64,000 nt of DNA from assembly GCA_043228905.1 (NCBI GenBank), contig JBHGNT010000010.1, positions 21,886,001 to 21,950,000 on the forward strand. The letters run 5' to 3'. Shown in pieces: positions 61,768 through 64,000 of the stretch (the stretch's first letter is position 1; every line of letters starts with the position of its first letter). Source of the DNA: Azolla caroliniana. Its lineage: Eukaryota; Polypodiophyta. Under the pieces are notes generated by a model that saw nothing but the letters and a program-made list of their open reading frames with translations, was not told where the DNA came from and did not search any database. The position numbers and the translations under genes were made by a program.

Positions 61768-62468
61768 TGTTGAAATTCCGTGCTCGGCCACAACCGAGGA
61801 ACAGGATCGATTCGCAGAAAACGGGAAATACAAGAATGCACGAAGAACAACAGAGAGAAGAGCACACAGGATGTTTACGTGGAAAACCCTAAATGGGAAA
61901 AAACCACGGGAGTCCTCTAACTCCAACTATCACTATACACAGAGATGTACAATGGTGAGGCTACAAGGCAACAACCTTGAGCTCGCTGTCCTCGCCACAG
62001 GCGGCGGTATTACACAGAGGCGTCGACCTCTTCCTTCCTCTTTCTCTCTCTCACTCTCGCTCGGCTGCTCTCACTTCGCTCCCTCTTAGTGGACAACAGA
62101 AAAATGAGCAACAACGAAAACTGTTTGCCCTAAGTCATATTTATACATATATGACTTTCGGGCTATTTACAAGTATAGCCTCAAGGGCCCTTGGCAAACA
62201 TATTCACAAATATGTCTCCGCATCCGGATCTCTCTCCGGGTACATACGTCATCCGGCTCCGTAACCGGGGTCTTCAGCATCCGGCTCCGTAACCGGGGTC
62301 TTCAGCATCCGGCTCCGTAATCGGGGTCTTCAGCGTCCGGATCCGCAGCCGGGTACTCTTCATCCGGCTTCATGCCGGGTACTCTTCATCATATGGTTCC
62401 GTAGCAGCCTCCGGGCTTGCCGTCATTCATCTCCGGACATCCCATCCGGAGGGACCGAAATCCCAACA
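61768..62468 (-). repeat. 5' LTR of the intact copia element (promoter copy)
   Basis: Upstream LTR on the sense strand. The TATAAATA box is at plus-strand 62137-62144, and the U3 repeats of 28 bp are at 62250-62333 upstream of it in transcription order. It differs from the other LTR only at 62321 by eye. Confidence 0.95.
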
Positions 62469-62900
62469 TTATCAATGTTTTGTAACTTATTCTCTCTGTG
62501 TTGTTTCAATTCTAAGATGTATCTAATAGTTTAGGGAGGGTGGGAGAGGAAAAAAGTATGTCTTGGTATTTTGCCCTTATCTCGGCATAGGTGGGGCATT
62601 TGCATGTAAAATGGTACTCATCCTCTATCTCTATGTGGCTCACCATTCAAAATCATCTGCTTGCAACAAATTGTTTTAGGGACCTCATGAAGATATGAGT
62701 TTTCATTATATGGGTTTTCTCAATGGTTAAATGGGTTACACATTATTGGTGATAACATCCTCAAAAAATTGGAAGCATCACACTCTATGGAACCCAAACA
62801 AGCTTTATAAGATAGTGTCACCCCATTAATGTCAAATCTTTAGGTAGATGTGGCTCCAACAAATAGTTAAGATCTCGCTCCTATATTTCAGTAGAGAGAA
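62469..62900 (-). pseudogene. Continuation of the split LINE copy, increasingly diverged
   Basis: The sequence resumes after the copia element with TTATCAATGTTTTGTAACTTATTCTC, matching the LINE at about 54835. To 62640 it carries the same zinc-finger region (ATGTCTTGGTATTTTGCCC, GGTACTCATCCTCTATCTC), with stops on the sense strand. From 62641 similarity is weaker but still suggested by TTTAGGGACCTCAT and TTTAGGTAGATGTGGCTCCA, which parallel the 55050-55250 stretch. Confidence 0.65.
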
Positions 62901-63246
62901 AATGTATGTGCCTTGAAACGAGCTCGGTGTAGTCCCACTTGGAGAATTTATCTGATGTTGAACGAGCAATCTCACTCATTGCGTTGTTTTATTGACTTTG
63001 CCACGACACCACTTTTTCAACTCAGCATGTGTCACAATTAACAATGGTGGTCATACCCCATTGTATACTTCATAAGAATTTTTTGTACCTTTGGCTAGGT
63101 TTCCTTTAAGAAGGGTTGTGCTTCCTCCCAATACATCCATCATAGGTAGCAAGACTTGGACTATCAATGTATGGAGATATCTAATCTTTGTTTACCATGT
63201 TTGGAGGTTTCCCGTCAAACATTTTGCCAATTTCCTCCTTTCCACC
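62901..63246. other. Interval before the right-edge LTR
   Basis: No supported frame or repeat. AT-rich anonymous sequence, possibly decayed LINE. Confidence 0.35.
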
Positions 63247-63512
63247 TGTTGAGAATCGAACTCAACTTCCCCAATGAAGTGCTTTCACACTAGCAGTGGA
63301 CACACTATGCTAGTTTTGTAAATAACAGAAAGGGCAGTTGTCTTAGACTAGTTGGTATTTAAACCAACCTTTTGTAACTTAGTTATTGTTGGATGTAATC
63401 ATACTTTTCACTAGCATAGCTTCTTGTTCTAAGCTCTCTCTCACTCTCTGTTTTGTCTTACGTACAACTCACACAATTTACTTCCGTTGCACAACATCAC
63501 TTATGCCTCTCA
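63247..63512 (+). repeat. Copia 5' LTR (about 266 bp)
   Basis: It starts TGTTGAGAATCGAACTC, typical of plant copia LTRs, and ends at a CA (63511-63512) about 10 bp before a primer-binding site. The 3' boundary is approximate because the partner LTR is outside the window. Confidence 0.75.
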
Positions 63513-63522
63513 TTTCTTTAAG

Positions 63523-63534
63523 TGGTATCAGAGC
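63523..63534 (+). other. Primer-binding site, initiator-Met tRNA (right-edge copia)
   Basis: TGGTATCAGAGC on the plus strand, an exact match to the plant initiator-Met primer site. Confidence 0.92.
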
Positions 63535-63627
63535 GTGTGGTTTTTTGATTGAGCTTATTCAACTGTGTTGTGCTACACACCGGCGATCAACAGAACCAGT
63601 TCAACAACAGAGAAGAAATTGACATCA

Positions 63628-64000
63628 TGAATACTCATATGGGAAGCGCTCTTCCCACGGAGAAGCTCGATAGGACAAACTTCGCATCTTGGGAATACAA
63701 TATGCATCAATACCTTGTCCAACAAGGTTATTGGAGCTATGTTGAGGGAGCTCATGAAACGCAACCCAACCCAACACACACCGACTACCCAACCTGGGAG
63801 TAGACCACAAGCCGTGTGTTGTATTGCCTTGAATCATGCGTTCATGATCACATGCTCGGTTACATTTGAGAGGCGAAAATGCCAAAGGATGCTTGGGTCA
63901 ACCTCAAGAAAATCTTTGCTGCCAACATGGCTGCATGTAAGCTCCAACTCCGACAGGAGTTAAATAATATGCAACAGAGGGACATGTCAATCACCGGCTA
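63628..64000 (+). pseudogene. Copia gag with two nonsense codons, runs off the right edge
   Basis: The ATG at 63628 opens MNTHMGSALPTEKLDRTNFA and then SWEYNMHQYLVQQGYWSYVE, the N-terminal gag (DUF4219/UBN2-like) pattern of copia elements. The frame is stopped by TAG at 63801-63803 and by TGA at 63868-63870, but the same frame continues with gag-like sequence (LYCLESCVHDHMLGY, KLQLRQELNN) to the edge. The element is therefore a point-mutated, non-coding copy. Confidence 0.85.

Larger units (their letters stand above)
56952..62468 (-). mobile_element. Complete Ty1/copia retrotransposon (Tork/TNT1-like), 5517 bp, apparently recent
   Basis: Two 701-bp LTRs (56952-57652 and 61768-62468) begin TGTTGAAATTCCG and end GAAATCCCAACA. 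The only difference I see is C at 57505 against T at 62321. Target duplication TTATC flanks it (56947-56951, 62469-62473), and the flanks are the two halves of one LINE copy. Coding is on the minus strand: primer site 61753-61764, Gag-Pol 57663-61736, purine tract 57653-57663. All parts needed for autonomous transposition are present by inspection. Confidence 0.96.

Overview
This window is nuclear DNA of a flowering plant. The evidence is intron-containing genes with GT/AG junctions whose products match plant-specific families (a DUF641 protein, a BTB/NPH3 protein, a PTS2-type peroxisomal acyl-CoA oxidase), plus Ty1/copia elements primed by initiator-Met tRNA. The long introns and low GC fit a eudicot or early-diverging angiosperm. 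The sequence does not let me name a genus.

The first 30.5 kb is gene territory. From left to right it holds: an acyl-CoA oxidase 3-type gene (minus, 6571 to beyond base 1, 13 exons in view); an L1-type LINE relic (about 9.3-9.8 kb); a single-exon DUF641 protein of the GIL1/IRKI family (minus, 10647-12383); an NADH-cytochrome b5 reductase of the CBR1 type (plus, nine exons, 14118-17961); a multi-exon gene I do not recognise (plus, 21354-23496); and a four-exon BTB/POZ-NPH3 gene (minus, 27465-30512). These are independent housekeeping and signalling genes and do not form a pathway. Their introns and flanks carry many local tandem duplications, a tRNA-like SINE, and GAA/TTC or GA/TA microsatellites.

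From 30.5 to 42.9 kb I find no intact gene. There are two hexanucleotide-periodic tracts (31.2-31.8 kb), a broken receptor-kinase fragment (39.9-40.2 kb), an old diverged repeat cluster (40.15-40.96 kb) and otherwise AT-rich anonymous sequence.

From 42.9 kb to the right edge the window is a nest of transposons. A degenerate copia relic on the minus strand (44.2-52.4 kb, lacking reverse transcriptase) is interrupted by a 4.46-kb non-autonomous LTR element with a gag-like reading frame and no pol (45109-49570), and by a 714-bp solo LTR (49660-50373). To its left it abuts a second copia relic on the plus strand, itself split by a 435-bp solo LTR. From 52.6 to 62.9 kb lie fragments of LINEs whose 3' ends are (TC)n simple repeats. 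One of these is split by a complete, apparently very young copia element (56952-62468): 701-bp LTRs with one visible difference, a 5-bp target duplication, and an uninterrupted 1357-aa Gag-Pol frame. The right edge holds the 5' LTR, primer-binding site and nonsense-mutated gag of another copia element.

The most useful leads are the pol-less gag element with internal repeated modules, the LINE family that may seed the GA microsatellites, the young copia element with CCGG-bounded U3 repeats, and the unrecognised gene at 21.4-23.5 kb.
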